This document shows, one piece after another, positions 16,906 through 26,590 of a stretch of 64,000 nucleotides of DNA. Source of the DNA: Bacillota bacterium. GTDB taxonomy: Bacteria; Bacillota; Clostridia; Oscillospirales; Ruminococcaceae. The stretch spans positions 9,618 to 73,617 of the forward strand of contig JAEWBS010000063.1 of NCBI GenBank assembly GCA_023391005.1. Reading direction: 5' to 3'. Numbering within the stretch: the first letter of the stretch is position 1; every line of letters begins with the position of its first letter. Below the pieces are notes generated by a model. That model saw only the letters and a list, made by a program, of their open reading frames with translations, was not told the origin of the DNA and ran no database searches. Made by a program: the position numbers and the translations under genes.

Positions 16906-19155
16906 GTCGTCCCTCGCACGAGGGACGTGGATTGAAATGGCGCGACCCTACAAATATCCGCGACCGTTGGGCGTCGTCCCTCGCACGAGGGACGTGGATT
17001 GAAATAATAGGTTGATCAATGGGGTTATCCGGCGTCTCTGTCGTCCCTCGCACGAGGGACGTGGATTGAAATAGCGCTTGGATAACATCAACGTGCTTGA
17101 TTCCGAGGTCGTCCCTCGCACGAGGGACGTGGATTGAAATTTAGATTCCCTCCAGCTTGTCCAGCCGTTTGTGTGTCGTCCCTCGCACGAGGGACGTGGA
17201 TTGAAATACCGAGCGGGTATAAAACGGCGCTGAATTTGCGGCGTCGTCCCTCGCACGAGGGACGTGGATTGAAATTTCGCGCGCCCAGCTTGTATGAAAC
17301 GCGCCGTCGGTCGTCCCTCGCACGAGGGACGTGGATTGAAATAAAACATGCTTTGCGTATTGGTCGATCTCGTTCGTCGTCCCTCGCACGAGGGACGTGG
17401 ATTGAAATAAAAACTGGTGGCCAAGGCGGGATCGGTGGAGGAGTCGTCCCTCGCACGAGGGACGTGGATTGAAATACGTCCCTAACCGCCACAAACCCTA
17501 CGTCAACGCGTCGTCCCTCGCACGAGGGACGTGGATTGAAATATCTAGGCAAGGTTGGTTTTCGAAAGGATACAAAAAGTCGTCCCTCGCACGAGGGACG
17601 TGGATTGAAATGCCTCTCGCTAAAGCGCGCTTGTCGTACATCGTACCGTCGTCCCTCGCACGAGGGACGTGGATTGAAATAGTCATTGGCCCCGGCAAGC
17701 ATAGCCGCAGCCGTGTCGTCCCTCGCACGAGGGACGTGGATTGAAATAACAAAGTTTTTGAGTGTGGAACAGCCGATGAAGGTCGTCCCTCGCACGAGGG
17801 ACGTGGATTGAAATCCATGAGCGACCACACAACAGCCGCCAGCGGGTTAAGTCGTCCCTCGCACGAGGGACGTGGATTGAAATTTTGGACGCGATAGATG
17901 ATGCGCTGACATCCTGGTCGTCCCTCGCACGAGGGACGTGGATTGAAATCCTCCATGAAGTTACTGACGTCATTGAGGGCATGGAGTCGTCCCTCGCACG
18001 AGGGACGTGGATTGAAATCTTTTCCTTGTGCGGGTACAGCGTCAGGTTGTTGGGTCGTCCCTCGCACGAGGGACGTGGATTGAAATTCATGGCCGGTAAT
18101 AACGGTGGACGCGTAGCTACAGCGTCGTCCCTCGCACGAGGGACGTGGATTGAAATAAATTCTTGCGGATTGACGCCGCCATCGCGCACCGTCGTCCCTC
18201 GCACGAGGGACGTGGATTGAAATTTACGGAATTCAAACGGCAAACCGGCAATTTCAGTCGTCCCTCGCACGAGGGACGTGGATTGAAATATATGCGCCGC
18301 TGTTAGTGCTCTGATAACTTCCGTCGTCCCTCGCACGAGGGACGTGGATTGAAATCTCCTGTTATTTATTTTTACCGCCCCTTGCTACGTCGTCCCTCGC
18401 ACGAGGGACGTGGATTGAAATCCGCCGCTGAGAATGTTTTGCTGCCAAAACGAATGTCGTCCCTCGCACGAGGGACGTGGATTGAAATGGCCTTGAGCGC
18501 CGAGAGAAGCTGGATGCCGAATTGTCGTCCCTCGCACGAGGGACGTGATTGAAATTGAAACAACCGAAAATCGAGGCGGGTGCGCGGAGTCGTCCCTCGC
18601 ACGAGGGACGTGGATTGAAATGGATGTTGCCGTTGTACCCGCGTTGGTGGTTACAGGTCGTCCCTCGCACGAGGGACGTGGATTGAAATAGTTGGGCGCT
18701 CTTCCGAAAGAAGCGCAACAACGTCGTCCCTCGCACGAGGGACGTGGATTGAAATATGCAGTACCGCGATGCGGCTGAGATCAACAGTGTCGTCCCTCGC
18801 ACGAGGGACGTGGATTGAAATTAAACTCTCGACATTTTGGTACTTTTCCCATGAGTCGTCCCTCGCACGAGGGACGTGGATTGAAATAAAAAATTTTTAA
18901 AAGGAGATGAGCAAATGAAAGGTCGTCCCTCGCACGAGGGACGTGGATTGAAATAACAGACCGGGGCGGTCTTCAGGCTGGAAAGCATGTCGTCCCTCGC
19001 ACGAGGGACGTGGATTGAAATATCTCGTTGACCGCGCCGCTGGTCGCCTGAATCGTCGTCCCTCGCACGAGGGACGTGGATTGAAATAAATGCCCAACTC
19101 AAATGAGCTGCGGGAACTGCGGGTCGTCCCTCGCACGAGGGACGTGAATTGAAAT
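16906..19155 (+). CRISPR. Type I-C CRISPR array, 34 repeats and 33 spacers
   Basis: The 33 bp repeat begins GTCGTCCCTCGCACGAGG and ends GACGTGGATTGAAAT; it holds the palindrome CGTCCCTCG..CGAGGGACG and the ATTGAAAT tail typical of type I-C. I counted 34 copies by eye at 66-70 bp intervals, with spacers of 33-37 bp. Two copies differ: the 25th (18524-18555) lacks one G in GTGGATT and is 32 bp, and the last (19123-19155) has GTGAATT, as expected for a decaying leader-distal repeat. The leader end is at 16906. No two spacers look alike on reading. Confidence 0.98.
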
Positions 19156-19445
19156 TTATTTTCATGAGGGGCAAAGGAGAACAAATCACTGCTCTTATTG
19201 CAGTGCGAACCGCGCGGAGCTCTTGCTATTGGGTATTAGAACATTCTTGCAATTGGCTGTTGATCCAACACAGTGGAAAGACGTTTTACTAGGTTCAAAC
19301 CAGAACTGTGCACCTGTTGCTTTTCAACCCAGTGTCGGTTAAAATAGTGGTAATATACGAATATTTGTTATTTTGTTAAAATCCGTTTTGATTAGCAATA
19401 TTCATTTATAATTTAATACCACAGCCTTTGGGAGTATGAGGAAAT
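19156..19445 (+). other. Spacer between CRISPR array and AraC regulator
   Basis: 290 bp without a gene. A TATAAT box at 19407-19412 lies about 33 bp before the AraC ATG but has no matching -35, which fits a weak or activated promoter. Confidence 0.45.
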
Positions 19446-20309
19446 ATGATTAGATTTAAAGATCTGGTAACAAATTCGTCACTGCGTAGCCAGCTCCGGG
19501 TCGTTGAATTTAGTAGCTTTGTCTATATCAATAACAGCGAAAACTGGAAATTTTCACTGCATAGTCACCAGAACTTCTGCGAATTTATTTATATCGTCAG
19601 CGGCGAGGGAACCTATATTGTTGATACCCACCAATATTTTGTCAAAGAAGGCGATCTGGTCCTAATCAATAAAAATGTCAGCCATGTGCAAATCAGTAAC
19701 CCCGAAAATCCGCTGACGCTATGGAACTTATCGGTGCATTTGGCAGCCTCCGACGGATTGGCCGAGAATATGATCATTCCCAGCGACTGGGAGGCCGTGC
19801 TTTCCTGTAATGACGCCAAAGCAGCAATAGAGGAATGCTGTCAGGAACTTTTTCGCGAGATGACAAGTAAAGGCGACAATTATGAGGCCATGTGTATCTG
19901 GTGGGCAGAGCGGTATCTACTACTGGTCAAAAGACTGCTCAACGCTGAAGGAAAGCGTATTTTAAAGCGCAGAAACAGTCTTGTGGAGGAAATAAAGCAT
20001 TATATTGATGCGAATTATATGATGGATATTACGTTGGATAGCCTGTCAAAACAGTTTCATACCAGCAAATATTATATCGCGCACCAAATGAAAAAGGAGT
20101 ACGACATTTCCCCTATTAATTATTTAATCGATAAACGGTTAGGTGAGGCGCAGAATTTATTAAACACAACGTCTAAATCCATTACCGAAATTGCCGCATT
20201 GGTCGGCTATGAGAATAGCAATTACTTCAATAAAATTTTTAATAAAAAAGTAGGCATGAATCCTTCAGACTTCCGTGCATTATATGTAAACATCGGGAAA
20301 AAATTATAA
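19446..20309 (+). CDS. AraC-family transcriptional regulator with cupin sensor
   Basis: 287 residues. N-terminal cupin-like ligand domain (about 25-105, SLHSHQNFCEFIYIVSGEGT) and C-terminal double helix-turn-helix (about 185-285: MDITLDSLSKQFHTSKYYIA and ITEIAALVGYENSNYFNKIF). It precedes the TRAP system 1 operon in the same direction and probably controls it in response to the transported acid (inference). A terminator follows. Confidence 0.88.
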   Translation: MIRFKDLVTNSSLRSQLRVVEFSSFVYINNSENWKFSLHSHQNFCEFIYIVSGEGTYIVDTHQYFVKEGDLVLINKNVSHVQISNPENPLTLWNLSVHLAASDGLAENMIIPSDWEAVLSCNDAKAAIEECCQELFREMTSKGDNYEAMCIWWAERYLLLVKRLLNAEGKRILKRRNSLVEEIKHYIDANYMMDITLDSLSKQFHTSKYYIAHQMKKEYDISPINYLIDKRLGEAQNLLNTTSKSITEIAALVGYENSNYFNKIFNKKVGMNPSDFRALYVNIGKKL

Positions 20310-20420
20310 AATTCACTTTTTATCCTAATTCATTTTTGTGGGATTAGCAAAAGTGATAAAAGCGATTATAAATGTTGGTGTAATTAATACTGATTGAACA
20401 AATGAGAGCAATATAATTCA

Positions 20421-20468
20421 AGAGAGAAACAAGATAGTACCAAACTTCTTGTTTTCTCTCTTTTTTTG
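20421..20468 (+). terminator. Terminator after the AraC regulator
   Basis: GAGAGAAACAAG paired with CTTGTTTTCTCTC around a 14-base loop, followed by TTTTTTT. Confidence 0.85.
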
Positions 20469-20595
20469 TGCTTAAAAACAACAATCCTGTTCAGACGATA
20501 AACAAAAAGCGCTAGAGAAAAAACACTTGATCTGTAATATTATTATATCGCGATGATAAAAGCATAATTTTTAAGAACAAATCGGAGGCGCCATA

Positions 20596-21408
20596 ATGCA
20601 AAGAAAATATGCGCTTGCTCATTTAACGGCACTGGCATGCCCCCCGCCGGAGTTGATTTATTATGCGGGACAGGCCGGTTACGACTATGTCGGATTAAGG
20701 CCAATCTTGATGCATGTAGCTGGTGAAGCCAATCACGATTTTGCTCATAACAAGAGCTTGCTTCGGGCGACCAAAAAGGCGCTAAGCGATACTGGAATAC
20801 GGCTAAATGACATTGAGGTCGTCCGGGTATACGACGGAGTAAACGTCCGAGAGGAATATGAAGCCGCCATGGAAGCGGGAGCCGAATTGGGGGCCAAATA
20901 TGCGATTACCAGTGTCTGGTCGGCCGATCATACATATTATACTGAAAAGTTTGCGGAAATTTGCGAGCTTGCAGCCCAATACCATCTAACCGTGAATCTG
21001 GAATTTGTCACATGGTCGAATATCGAAAACCTGCAAAAGGCCGTGGCATTGCTGCAAAAGGTTCATTGTGAAAATACAGCTATCTTGGTGGACACCCTAC
21101 ATTTTTATCGCTCTAAAGATACGCTTGACGAGATCAAGGCTCTGCCGCCACATTATTTTCCATATTTCCATTTCTGTGACGCGCCTAAGGAAATACCTGA
21201 TACCCAAGCGGCGTTGATCCAAACCGGGAGGGGAGAAAGGCTTTACGTTGGAGAAGGCGCTATTGATATTAAAGCGATTGCTGACTGTGTGCCTGAAGCG
21301 TACATTGCACTTGAAATTCCCAATATTGAAAGAATTAAGGCGCTTGGAGCCCCGGCGTACATAAAGCAATGTCTGCTGCGTTGTAAGCAATATATGGGGG
21401 ATTTGTAA
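20596..21408 (+). CDS. Sugar phosphate isomerase/epimerase-like TIM barrel
   Basis: 270 residues of the xylose-isomerase-like TIM-barrel superfamily. Candidate metal ligands sit at strand ends: Glu136 (NLEFVTW), Asp166 (LVDTLHF), His192 (FHFCDA) and Glu240 (ALEIPN). Such proteins isomerise or epimerise keto sugars and sugar acids. GGAGGC lies before the ATG. First gene of the TRAP system 1 cluster; with the SDR it suggests isomerisation and oxidation of the imported acid. The exact substrate cannot be read from sequence. Confidence 0.82.
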   Translation: MQRKYALAHLTALACPPPELIYYAGQAGYDYVGLRPILMHVAGEANHDFAHNKSLLRATKKALSDTGIRLNDIEVVRVYDGVNVREEYEAAMEAGAELGAKYAITSVWSADHTYYTEKFAEICELAAQYHLTVNLEFVTWSNIENLQKAVALLQKVHCENTAILVDTLHFYRSKDTLDEIKALPPHYFPYFHFCDAPKEIPDTQAALIQTGRGERLYVGEGAIDIKAIADCVPEAYIALEIPNIERIKALGAPAYIKQCLLRCKQYMGDL

Positions 21409-21634
21409 AAAGCCTGAAGGCTACTCCATACTCGATTAGAGAGGGTCTTGTCACAATTCGCTGAATAATTTTCAAATCGCTTTGTCGATATGGAGGAGTG
21501 AGAAAATATCATATTTATATCGCGGATGTTACGTAAAACAAAAGCCCGCGCGATATAGTATGCCGTAAACAAATTTAAAACTGTTGGTAGCTAGTCGAGC
21601 GTACCGAAATACCGAAAAATTGGAGGCCCTGTCA

Positions 21635-22114
21635 ATGAAGACATTAAAATGGCTGGATAAAAATTTTGAAGGCTTCTGCATGATTATCTTTTTGGTTCTA
21701 ATCTCCTGCATTATGATGGCTCAAATTGTGATGCGCTATGTGTTCCACGCTTCTATGTCTTGGCCGGAGGAGGCCTGCCGTTATATGTGGATCGCATCCA
21801 CCTGCTTCAGTTTGGGATATGTTATAAAAAATAACAATGCACTGAAAGTGGATGTGGTCATGTCACTTCTTCCGCCTAAGCTGATGCTGCTTTTAACAAA
21901 ATTAATTGACATGTTGCTGCTGTTTTTGCATGGTTACATGACGTTCTATTCTTTTAAAACAATGCGGATGATCATAGCCGCAAGGCAACTTTCGCCGGCG
22001 ATGCGAATGCCTATGTGGATTCTATATCTTTTTTTGACGATTGGATTTGCTCTGGGAACATTTCGATACGGGCAGCTGGTCTATATAGAATTTAAGGAGG
22101 GAAAACCGATATGA
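21635..22114 (+). CDS. dctQ: TRAP transporter small permease (DctQ), system 1
   Basis: 159 residues with four membrane segments (about 14-36, 50-65, 85-110, 128-148). Contains the DctQ hallmark QIVMRYVFHASMSWPEEACRY. I use ATG 21635, eight bases after GGAGG, not the TTG at 21584. Overlaps dctM by four bases (ATGA). Links the periplasmic-type binding protein and DctM in Na+-driven uptake of an organic acid. Confidence 0.93.
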   Translation: MKTLKWLDKNFEGFCMIIFLVLISCIMMAQIVMRYVFHASMSWPEEACRYMWIASTCFSLGYVIKNNNALKVDVVMSLLPPKLMLLLTKLIDMLLLFLHGYMTFYSFKTMRMIIAARQLSPAMRMPMWILYLFLTIGFALGTFRYGQLVYIEFKEGKPI

Positions 22115-23397
22115 CGTCTGCGCTGGCCATTACTTTTTTTGTTGGACTGATTCTCAGTATTCCTATCGCGCTAACTATGCTGCTGGCGACTTTGATTCCG
22201 GGCGCTGTAGATCCCACCTTTGCCGCGGATGTTGCCTACATAGTCCGGGGCATCATCGGTGGCGCGGACAGCACGCCGATTCTCGCCGTACCTCTTTTTA
22301 TGCTGTCAGGTATTATTATGGCCCGAGGCGGAATATCGGAAAAGTTGTTTAATGTATTTGTGTTTATTTTCGGCAAGATGAAAGCGGGTTTACCCTGTAC
22401 TGTCATTATCACCTGCCTTTTTTACGGCGCGATTTCGGGTTCCGGCCCCGCAACCTGTGCGGCGGTCGGGTCCATGGCCATTCCGGTGCTGTTAAAACTG
22501 GGGTATGACAAGGAATTTTGCGGTGCCATCTGCGGAACGGCAGGAGGACTGGGTGTTATTATTCCCCCAAGCATCCCTTTCATTTTGTTTGGCTTAGCTA
22601 CGGGTGCCTCCATCGGTAATCTGTTTATTGCCGGAATTCTTCCCGGTATTTTAATTGCGATCTGTTTGTGCGGTTACGCTATTTTTTACTGCATTCGACA
22701 CGGGGAAGATAAAGAAAAGATAGCGCAAATGGTGGACGAGCTTCGGTCGAGAGGATTCGGCAAGGTCCTATTGGATAGCTTTTGGGCGCTGTTGACGCCG
22801 GTGATCATTCTGGGCGGCATCTATTCCGGCATTGCCACCCCTACCGAGGCCGCCTGCATCTCGGTGTTCTATTCACTGATTGTTTCCTTCTTTCTTTATA
22901 AGACTGTTAAGCTCCGGGATATTATGCCTATTCTTGAAGAATCGGTTAGGTCCTATGCGCCTCTGTGCCTGATGCTGACGCTTGCCACTGTGCTCGGCCG
23001 TGTGCTGACGCTGTTGCAGCTTCCCAATGTCATTTCACAGTTTATTACAACCTACTGCTCGTCCAAGCTGGTGTTTCTGTTGGCACTGGATATTATTCTG
23101 CTGATATTGGGCATGTTCATGGATTGCGCACCCGCTATCATGATTCTCGGACCCATGCTTCTCCCGGTCGCCAAAGCAATGGGTATCAGTGAAATTCATC
23201 TGGGCGTCATCATGGTGGTTAACTTGGCGGTCGGCTTCATTACGCCGCCCTTTGGCGTCAATCTGTTTGTCGCCAGCAGACTGATTGATGTTCCGGTTCT
23301 GGCATTGGGTAAAAAAGTGCTGCCCTTTATCGCGACCTTTATTATCGCCTTGCTGATGATCACCTTTATTCCCGCCTTGAGTCTAGCGTTGCTCTAA
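22111..23397 (+). CDS. dctM: TRAP transporter large permease (DctM), system 1
   Basis: 428 residues, about 11-12 membrane helices, full length for the family. Family motifs include ILAVPLFMLSGIIMARGG, SGSGPATCAAVGSM, GVIIPPSIPFILFG and the C-terminal FITPPFGVNLFV. It is the transport channel and ion-coupling subunit. Translationally coupled to dctQ. Confidence 0.95.
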   Translation: MTSALAITFFVGLILSIPIALTMLLATLIPGAVDPTFAADVAYIVRGIIGGADSTPILAVPLFMLSGIIMARGGISEKLFNVFVFIFGKMKAGLPCTVIITCLFYGAISGSGPATCAAVGSMAIPVLLKLGYDKEFCGAICGTAGGLGVIIPPSIPFILFGLATGASIGNLFIAGILPGILIAICLCGYAIFYCIRHGEDKEKIAQMVDELRSRGFGKVLLDSFWALLTPVIILGGIYSGIATPTEAACISVFYSLIVSFFLYKTVKLRDIMPILEESVRSYAPLCLMLTLATVLGRVLTLLQLPNVISQFITTYCSSKLVFLLALDIILLILGMFMDCAPAIMILGPMLLPVAKAMGISEIHLGVIMVVNLAVGFITPPFGVNLFVASRLIDVPVLALGKKVLPFIATFIIALLMITFIPALSLALL

Positions 23398-23474
23398 CAC
23401 AGGAGATAACAATACCTTGGTTCCAGTCGGAAAATCAAATTCCACAATTTATAAGAAGTTCAGGAGGAAAAGGA

Positions 23475-24581
23475 ATGAAAACTAATAAAACGGTCGCTAT
23501 GATTCTATCGCTACTCATGCCGGCTCTTGCCTTGTCAGGGTGTGGTGCCTCAACCTCGTCGCCGGCCCCGTCAGCCTCATCCACAAATGTTGCCCCAAGC
23601 TCAAATTCGTCCGGTGCGTCAGGTGGAGATCTATTTCATTCGGCAGACGCGCCGACCTTTAAGATTATTTTGGCGCATGGCACCTCTGAGACACAGCTTG
23701 GCGGTCTCAACTGCTCAACCTTTGCTTCGGAAGTGCAGGCACGCTCCAACGGAAAAATCAACGTCACGGTTTATCCTAACGGCCAGCTCGGTTCTGATGC
23801 TGAAAACTTCACCAGCGTACAACAGGGCACTATTCAGATGTCGTGGGCGGCTACCGGTTCCATTGCCAGCTATATTACCGATTTAAATATTCTGAGCATG
23901 CCCATGCGACTGACCGATATCAATACATGCTATAAGCTTTGTGAAAAGGGCACTGAATTTCGTAGCGCCATTGACAAGACGTTTGAAAGTAGCGGTGTTG
24001 TCTGCCTTGCGCTGCACCCGACGGCTTTTCGCACGCTGACCAGCAATAAAAAAGTCACGTCGATAGGAGATCTCAAAGGACTCAACCTTAGAACCATGGA
24101 CGACCAGTACCAGATCGAATTTTGGAAAAGCGTCGGCTGCAACGCAACGCCGCTTGCTTTTTCAGAGCTATACATCGCGCTTCAACAAGGTTTGATGGAC
24201 GCCCAAGAAAACCCGCTGGATACGATTCTTAATAATAACCTCGGCGAGGTACAGAAATATATTGTGCCAACCAACCATGTGCCGTTTGTATCCACCTTTG
24301 TCATGAACAAGGCGTTCTATGATTCCATGCCTGCGGAATATCAGACGCTTGTGACACAGGTACTCGAAGAAATTGCGTTGGATGATCTGAATAATTATGA
24401 GCGCGATAACCAAAAGGCTTTAGACGTATTGAAGACGAAAAACGGTTGCGAGTTATCCGAGCTTGATGCGGATACTATCGCGCAAATGAAAAAGATCGCT
24501 GAGCCGGTGTGGAGCAAGATGGGGAAAGAGCTGGGCGCTATTGCGATACCGTTCGAGAATACACTGGCCAAAATCGGATAA
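23475..24581 (+). CDS. dctP: TRAP transporter substrate-binding lipoprotein (DctP), system 1
   Basis: 368 residues. Lipoprotein signal with LALSGCGAS (Cys about 22), a Ser/Pro/Ala linker, then a DctP fold: FKIILAHGTSETQLGG, VYPNGQLGSDAENF and LNLRTMDDQYQIEFWKSVG, which contains the conserved Arg that binds the substrate carboxylate. MDAQENPLDTI is also typical. Captures the acid and delivers it to DctQM. AGGAGGAAAAGG precedes the ATG. Confidence 0.94.
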   Translation: MKTNKTVAMILSLLMPALALSGCGASTSSPAPSASSTNVAPSSNSSGASGGDLFHSADAPTFKIILAHGTSETQLGGLNCSTFASEVQARSNGKINVTVYPNGQLGSDAENFTSVQQGTIQMSWAATGSIASYITDLNILSMPMRLTDINTCYKLCEKGTEFRSAIDKTFESSGVVCLALHPTAFRTLTSNKKVTSIGDLKGLNLRTMDDQYQIEFWKSVGCNATPLAFSELYIALQQGLMDAQENPLDTILNNNLGEVQKYIVPTNHVPFVSTFVMNKAFYDSMPAEYQTLVTQVLEEIALDDLNNYERDNQKALDVLKTKNGCELSELDADTIAQMKKIAEPVWSKMGKELGAIAIPFENTLAKIG

Positions 24582-24629
24582 ACGCGCCCTCATGAGAAAT
24601 TATACTTTTAGAAAGCGGGATTGGCAAAA

Positions 24630-25373
24630 ATGAGGCTCAAAAACAAAAAAGCTGTCATTGTGGGCGGCGCTTCAGAAATGGCTTTGGCTGCCAGTAGCAT
24701 GTTCTTGAGGGAAGGGGCCGGTATATTTCTGATAGATTGCGATGAAAAAGGCTTAATGGCGTTTAAAGATACTTTTTCGGACTATGCCCACCATATATGG
24801 ACGCACACGGCGGATGCGGCATCCTACGAACAGGTGTCTTCTGCCATGGCAGCTGCGGAAAAGGCCATGGGGCGGATCGATATTCTGGTTAATACTGTCG
24901 GCATCATTCGGCACAATCCCATTGACGAAATGACGTTTGAAGATTGGCAGGCCGTTATTAACGTTAATCTGACGGGATATTTCAACGCCTGTAAAAGTGC
25001 CGTACCTTATATGAAGCTGCAGAACTACGGTCGGATTGTGAATATCTCCTCCATTGGAGGAAGAACCGGCCGCCCGGGTGTAGGCGTGAATTACGCAGCC
25101 TCTAAGGCAGGAATTGTGGGAATGACAATGCTGCTCGCAAAGGAGCTGGCATCCCATCACATTACCGTCAATGCCATTGCACCGGGACCTCTTAAGGGGA
25201 AAATGTTTGACTCAATGACGATGGAAAACCAAAATAATCTGTCTGCCGGAATACCGCTTGGATTTTTAGGGGATATGGATCAAATCGCATACGCTATAAC
25301 CTATCTGGCAAGCGACGAATCCGCGTACACAACCGGCGAGGTGCTAGACATCAACGGCGGGTTGTATATGTAA
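24630..25373 (+). CDS. SDR-family NAD(P)-dependent dehydrogenase
   Basis: 247 residues, classical short-chain dehydrogenase. Nucleotide-binding VGGASEMA, NTVGIIRHNP, Ser in NISSIGG and the catalytic pair YAASK (Tyr/Lys) are intact; the end DINGGLYM is normal for the family. Probably oxidises or reduces a hydroxyl of the imported sugar acid (inference). I use ATG 24630 with GCGGGA upstream; a TTG three codons earlier is possible. Confidence 0.9.
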   Translation: MRLKNKKAVIVGGASEMALAASSMFLREGAGIFLIDCDEKGLMAFKDTFSDYAHHIWTHTADAASYEQVSSAMAAAEKAMGRIDILVNTVGIIRHNPIDEMTFEDWQAVINVNLTGYFNACKSAVPYMKLQNYGRIVNISSIGGRTGRPGVGVNYAASKAGIVGMTMLLAKELASHHITVNAIAPGPLKGKMFDSMTMENQNNLSAGIPLGFLGDMDQIAYAITYLASDESAYTTGEVLDINGGLYM

Positions 25374-25523
25374 GTGTGCATCAGATTTTGCCGATCAATA
25401 ACGGTATGGCGTGCCTATGACGAGCAGATAAAGCGTATCTGCGCTAACATCAGGGATCGACTGACCATCACAGGTACATATAAAGGAATGAGGCCATCTG
25501 ATTATGCTTTATCACAGCTTTAG
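25374..25523 (+). pseudogene. Possible gene remnant after the SDR gene
   Basis: In the same frame as the SDR gene and directly after its stop, the sequence stays open for about 50 codons (TVWRAYDEQIKRICANIRDR ... GMRPSDYALSQL, stop). The composition looks like protein but I recognise no family; a GTG at 25374 is the only start. It may be the tail of a deleted gene. Confidence 0.3.
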
Positions 25524-25593
25524 GGGTCACTTACTGAGGTAACGCATTGCGGCATACACCTTGCAATATAATAGCTATCTTCTTATCCAACCA

Positions 25594-25639
25594 TAAAGGC
25601 TCAGGCGGATTTCTTTTTTGAAATTCGCCTGAGCCTTTT
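25594..25639. terminator. Bidirectional terminator between convergent operons
   Basis: AAAGGCTCAGGCG with its complement CGCCTGAGCCTTT, long stem, T-runs on both strands. It ends TRAP system 1 from the left and can end the M20/DUF5058 operon from the right. The 25640-25875 stretch holds nothing else I recognise. Confidence 0.85.
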
Positions 25640-25875
25640 ACAAAGGATATCATACCTGCCAGAATAATGGCAACTTCAAAGTTTTGCCCCAGTTTATTGT
25701 CGCTGATATTTTATGAAAGGGTCAGGAACACTACAAAAGCTCTTCGCTTTAAACGTCGTCGCGAATAATTTCCGAGGCGGATATCATGGCTCCTGCCGCT
25801 TTGACCGGGGACTACAATGAGCTGCATACCAGCGAGCTCCAAAATCCAATCCCGCAAACAGAAGCCGCTGTTCCT

Positions 25876-26577
25876 TTAGTTGGAGTCTCCCTTGGATCTC
25901 CTGCGGTATGCCACCTGATACACGCCAAGGGATACCAGAATGACCACCACCATCAGAACCGACTGTATGGTGGAATAAAGGCTGCCGAGGGTAAGTGCAA
26001 GTATAATGGACAAAGCCACGGGCAAGGCGGCCACCTTTAGATTTTTCAAAACCACAGGAATGACCATGGGGCCAACCAGAGCGGGGAACATGTTGTCAAA
26101 GGCAGGAGTGACTAACGGGTTGGTTAGCAACGGCGTCATGATCGGCGCCAGAAAAAGCATGCCGCAGAATACGATAATTGTGGTAACAAAAGATGAGGTG
26201 GCCACGGCGATGATGGAAACCACCCGGCCTTTTTCGCTTCCCTCTTCACAGTCCATGATGTTCATGGCATTGAGGGCGGCGGGCAGCTTCATGTTCTGGA
26301 TATTACCGGTGGAGGAGGCCAGATATACGGCGCCCGGCCCGATGATGGGAGACATAGACAGCTTTTCGCACACACCGGTAACGGCGAAGATCAGCATAAT
26401 GGGGGCGGCCGCCTTGGCGGTCAGCAGTAAATCAATTTTCAAGTGAAAGAAAGTGCAGACAGCCACGGGTACCAATATAAAGAATACCCATACGATGAGT
26501 GTGCTGGCTCGGCCCAGTCGGTGGATTCTGGCATCGAACGGCGTCAGGGTGTTTGTGGTATTCGTTTTCTTGCTCAT
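25876..26577 (-). CDS. Membrane protein partnered with DUF5058
   Basis: 233 residues with about six hydrophobic helices. I do not recognise a named family with certainty. It follows the DUF5058 gene by 13 bp, has GAAGGAGG before its ATG, and is similar in size, so the two look like the halves of a two-subunit permease (inference). The short motif MSPIIGPGAVYLASSTGNIQ in the middle is the most polar, gate-like stretch. Confidence 0.65.
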   Translation of the reverse strand: MSKKTNTTNTLTPFDARIHRLGRASTLIVWVFFILVPVAVCTFFHLKIDLLLTAKAAAPIMLIFAVTGVCEKLSMSPIIGPGAVYLASSTGNIQNMKLPAALNAMNIMDCEEGSEKGRVVSIIAVATSSFVTTIIVFCGMLFLAPIMTPLLTNPLVTPAFDNMFPALVGPMVIPVVLKNLKVAALPVALSIILALTLGSLYSTIQSVLMVVVILVSLGVYQVAYRRRSKGDSN

Positions 26578-26590
26578 GTAAATTCCTCCT

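Noticed and set aside
16850..19189. Many open frames with repeated NPRPSCEGR or SLARGTWIEI units
   Set aside because: They are translations of the CRISPR repeats and not proteins.
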